34,476 bases of DNA. It comes from Albidovulum sp. (lineage in GTDB: Bacteria; Pseudomonadota; Alphaproteobacteria; Rhodobacterales; Rhodobacteraceae). Positions 32,519 through 34,476 of the stretch are shown here, in pieces. Both the position numbers and the translations under genes were made by a program. The stretch lies in NCBI GenBank assembly GCA_015487815.1, contig WFPA01000279.1, forward strand, positions 1 through 34,476. The letters run 5' to 3'. The notes beneath the pieces were generated by a model. That model worked only from the letters and a program-made list of their open reading frames with translations. It was not told where the DNA came from and made no database searches. The stretch's first letter is position 1. Each line of letters starts with the position of its first letter.

Positions 32519-33031
32519 TCAGAACGGATCGTTACGACTTTGAGCCACGATCGTTCTCCAGCAATCCAGAAAGCGGTTTGGAGACGCCGCGGAGCCTTTC
32601 AGGGAGAAAACGGCCAATCTTCGGCCCTCGGCGTTCATCAATGCCACCGCAAAGCCTTTCTTGAGCTCGCGGAAGAAACGCGCCGCCTTGTCGGCATCGC
32701 CGGGGATGACCGCCACGCTTCGACCTTCCGCGTTGCCCGTCATGCGCCAGCGACTGTAGTCGACATCGACGAGAAACGTCACCTCTCGGGCCACCAGTTC
32801 CCAGCGGGGATCAGCGAAGAGTATCATCAGCCAGCCTTGTTCATGACCGACAAGCATCATGCTCTGCCGCCGGGAATTTGTCGTGCGGGCGCTGCATGAG
32901 AGCGTGCCATCGTCCGAATCATGGAGCAGATCGACACGCCATTTCCCCTTGTGGAAGAGGGGGCGAGTCTCGATCCCGCCGGAAACGGGCGATGACAGCG
33001 CCAGAAGGCAAAGGGAGATGACGATGAAAAT
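32519..33031 (-). CDS. Small secreted protein of unknown function, start codon unclear
   Basis: The frame is open from a stop at 33097-33095 to the stop at 32519. Its first canonical start (ATG 32860) would begin in the middle of the domain (MMLVGHEQGW). Upstream in the same frame is a convincing signal peptide, IFIVISLCLLALSSPVSGG, then IETRPLFHKGKWRVDLLHD and a Cys in SCSART. A second Cys lies near the C-terminus (FLDCWRTIV), so a disulfide is likely. No ATG, GTG or TTG precedes the signal; ATT 33031 is the start used here, and ACG 33043 is another option. Alternatively one missing base in the GC run near 33035 would join it to ATG 33111, which directly follows the mmcB stop (TGAATG) and would add a KRRR n-region. 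No family was recognised with confidence. Confidence 0.6.
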   Translation of the reverse strand: MFIVISLCLLALSSPVSGGIETRPLFHKGKWRVDLLHDSDDGTLSCSARTTNSRRQSMMLVGHEQGWLMILFADPRWELVAREVTFLVDVDYSRWRMTGNAEGRSVAVIPGDADKAARFFRELKKGFAVALMNAEGRRLAVFSLKGSAASPNRFLDCWRTIVAQSRNDPF

Positions 33032-33111
33032 GCGCGGCGGCGTTTCGTGTTGATGTCCGCCTTTCTTCCAGATTGGATCGAATGAAGCCGCGGATCAACC
33101 CCGGGGTGCAT

Positions 33112-33585
33112 TCACCCGGCGCGAAGGCCCCGTGAACACTCCCCCGTCTCGAGTCGGGCCAGCCGGCCGGCGGCGTGGCGGGCGTGGCGCACCGTGAGCG
33201 CCCGGCGGCGGGCGTGGCCGAGGCGCCTTTCCGGTCCCATCCGCAGGATTTCGCCTTCGTGGTCGTCGGCGACGATCAGCCCGTGCTCCTCCGGCAGGAT
33301 CGCGCGGGGGAACGTCTCGGGCACGGCGAAGAAGAAGCGGTCGCACCACGGCAGGTAGCCCGGCCATTTGCGGTCGGTGACGAAATCGGTGCGCGATGAC
33401 TTGCACTCGACGATCCAGATCTCTCCGCCCCGCCCGAGTGCCATCACGTCGACCCGGCGGCCGCGCTCGGGCACGAACTCGACGACCGGCATCATGTCGA
33501 GGGAAAGGAGCAGTCGGCACACACCGCGCGCGAGGCGGCGTCCGGGAGGCATGACGGGTGTCGCGGAAGATGGGAGGAGAGGCAT
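33112..33585 (-). CDS. mmcB: MmcB-family DNA repair protein (PD-(D/E)XK type)
   Basis: MmcB proteins are small putative endonucleases linked to mitomycin C resistance and SOS induction in Caulobacter. The 157-residue protein has the nuclease-like core with Asp46 (RRVDVMAL) and Glu60-x-Lys62 (IWIVECKSS), then WPGYLPWCDRFFFAVPETFP, LPEEHGLIVADDHEGEILRM and a basic C-terminus. The ATG at 33603 lies inside the SOS box, so the ATG at 33585 (MPLLPSSATPVMPPG) is preferred; ATG 33552 is also possible. No ribosome binding site is visible before 33585, and the predicted transcription start falls near it, so the mRNA may be leaderless. Confidence 0.88.
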   Translation of the reverse strand: MPLLPSSATPVMPPGRRLARGVCRLLLSLDMMPVVEFVPERGRRVDVMALGRGGEIWIVECKSSRTDFVTDRKWPGYLPWCDRFFFAVPETFPRAILPEEHGLIVADDHEGEILRMGPERRLGHARRRALTVRHARHAAGRLARLETGECSRGLRAG

Positions 33586-33595
33586 GATCGCATGG

Positions 33596-33620
33596 GAACA
33601 CATGGCGAACAGCCCGTCAA
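33596..33620 (-). promoter_or_regulatory. LexA (SOS) box and promoter of mmcB
   Basis: The minus strand carries GTTC-N7-GTTC (GTTCGCCATGTGTTC, 33610-33596), the alphaproteobacterial LexA site. It lies directly downstream of a TTGACG -35 (33620-33615) and inside the 17-bp spacer to a weak -10 TCCCAT, an ideal position for repression. Confidence 0.8.
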
Positions 33621-33713
33621 GTGTCCTGCACGATGTGCTTCGGCCCGCCTATGTCATGCGCGGTTGCCCGGCGCTTCGGCCGCCCCGGTGCGGCCTGCTG
33701 CCCCATCTGTGGT

Positions 33714-34100
33714 TCAGGAGGCGAGAGCCTCTTCCCTCCCGATCGGCATCACGTCGTCGTCTTCGGTATAGCTGCCGGTCCGCACCTCGATCAGCTGCAG
33801 CGGCACCTTGCCGTGATTCTCTATGGCATAGGGCTTGCCGAGGGGGACGAAGACGGTGGCGTTCTCCTCGAGGAAGATCTCCCGCCCTTCGAGACGGATC
33901 CGCCCCGCCCCTTCGACGACGATGAAATGTTCGGCCCGGTGGTAATGGGCCTGCATCGGCAGCGCCGCGCCGGGGCGGATCACGAGATGGCGCACGCGAA
34001 AGCGCCGCGCCGCGAGCAGCTCCTCATGGGCACCCCAGGGCATGGCCCTGTCGCCCTGGCTGGGGGTGTCACCCTGGAACGGCATTTCCATGCGGGTCAT
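33714..34100 (-). CDS. Cupin protein (mannose-6-phosphate isomerase type II-like)
   Basis: A 128-residue single cupin resembling the C-terminal isomerase domain of bifunctional mannose-1-phosphate guanylyltransferase/phosphomannose isomerases. The first cupin motif is strong, MQAHYHRAEHFIVVEGAG, giving metal ligands His52, His54 and His58 or Glu57. In the second motif the usual G-x-x-H-R-L-E-N reads GKPYAIEN, so the normal fourth ligand His is replaced by Tyr91. The C-terminal LQLIEVRTGSYTEDDDV is typical. Whether it is catalytic is uncertain. ATG 34100 is preceded by GGGAGGG at 8 nt. The upstream gap is AT-rich and holds a direct repeat GGTAAA (34149-34154 and 34160-34165, 11 bp apart). Confidence 0.85.
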   Translation of the reverse strand: MTRMEMPFQGDTPSQGDRAMPWGAHEELLAARRFRVRHLVIRPGAALPMQAHYHRAEHFIVVEGAGRIRLEGREIFLEENATVFVPLGKPYAIENHGKVPLQLIEVRTGSYTEDDDVMPIGREEALAS

Positions 34101-34224
34101 GATGTATCCCTCCCGTCGTGTCCATGCCGTCAAGCTTCCCGACGAATCGGTAAACAAAAGGTAAATTTTCTGACGGATTTGAGGAAAATCTGGCCTCCCG
34201 CCCCGATTGCGCCTCATTTCGAAC

Positions 34225-34476
34225 TCAGCCGAAAAGAGCCTGCCAGGCCGGGCGGAGATCGCGGGCCATGGGCGTGGCGGCGTGGACGGCCCGGGCGATG
34301 GCCCGGGCGAGGGTCCGGGCGGCGGCATGACCGAGAACAAACGGGTCGAGCTGGTCGGCAAGGGGCTTTGCGCCGGTGCTGACGGCGAAGACGAGGTCGC
34401 CGTCATGAGGCGTGTGGGCCGGCACGAGGGCCTGGGCGATGCCGTCATGGGCGGTGATGGCAAGGCGCTTGAGGCC
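34225..34476 (-). CDS. P1-family (S58) peptidase, C-terminal fragment
   Basis: The frame is open from the right window edge to the stop at 34225; 83 residues of the C-terminus are visible. The segment PAHTPHDGDLVFAVSTGAKP followed by LGHAAARTLARAIARAVHAA is characteristic of the P1/DmpA (NylC-like) N-terminal nucleophile hydrolases, which self-cleave into two chains and act as aminopeptidases or amide hydrolases. The nucleophile lies outside the window. It is followed by the cupin gene after 124 nt. Confidence 0.85.
   Translation of the reverse strand, partial: GLKRLAITAHDGIAQALVPAHTPHDGDLVFAVSTGAKPLADQLDPFVLGHAAARTLARAIARAVHAATPMARDLRPAWQALFG

Overview
The window is very GC-rich, gene-dense chromosomal DNA with AGGAG-type ribosome binding sites. 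Gene content points to an alphaproteobacterium, most likely Rhodobacterales or a close relative. The clues are an mmcB-like gene under a GTTC-N7-GTTC SOS box, a tRNA-His with A73 instead of the usual G-1:C73 pair, a DUF6324-like small protein beside that tRNA, long-form SerA with SerC, and a cbtBA-cobW-cobN cobalt/B12 operon. No phage, IS element, CRISPR array or plasmid function was found. It reads as core chromosome, so most genes are conserved families.

Layout. (1) 1-6080, minus strand: a cobalamin-riboswitch operon, promoter - riboswitch - cbtB - cbtA - cbiM-like - cobW - GNAT acetyltransferase - cobN (cobN runs off the left edge). It links cobalt uptake, a GTPase metallochaperone and the large cobaltochelatase subunit. 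(2) 6186-10295, plus strand: smc and a secreted YbjN-like protein. (3) 10473-14167: a lytic murein transglycosylase, then a beta-lactamase-fold serine hydrolase divergent from a LysR regulator. (4) 14246-18217: the three phosphorylated-pathway serine genes, serC and serA on the minus strand and serB divergent. (5) 18240-24056: a phenylacetate (paa) locus with tetR, paaK and paaI on one strand and paaZ and paaX on the other. The ring epoxidase genes are not in the window. (6) 24138-27437: a two-subunit molybdenum hydroxylase of the isoquinoline oxidoreductase (IorAB) type plus an FMN reductase. (7) 27576-31140: an unrecognised two-TM membrane protein, greA and ETF-ubiquinone oxidoreductase. (8) 31391-34476: a cytochrome c, tRNA-His, a DUF6324-like protein, a small secreted protein without a normal start codon, mmcB, a cupin and the C-terminus of a P1-family peptidase.

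How the parts work together. The B12 operon should be shut down when cobalamin is plentiful. SerA, SerC and SerB complete serine synthesis from 3-phosphoglycerate. PaaK activates phenylacetate, PaaZ opens the oxepin ring and oxidises the aldehyde, PaaI removes dead-end CoA thioesters, and TetR and PaaX are probable local regulators. ETF-QO takes electrons from acyl-CoA dehydrogenases to quinone, which would serve downstream beta-oxidation.

I did not find an obviously new multi-gene system. The less ordinary observations are a GNAT gene locked by overlap into the cobalamin operon, hairpins in the transporter-side gaps of that operon, an SOS box that shifts the mmcB start, a secreted-protein frame whose signal peptide lacks an initiator, two mutually exclusive hairpins in a cytochrome c leader, and a perfect inverted repeat at the ETF-QO transcription start.
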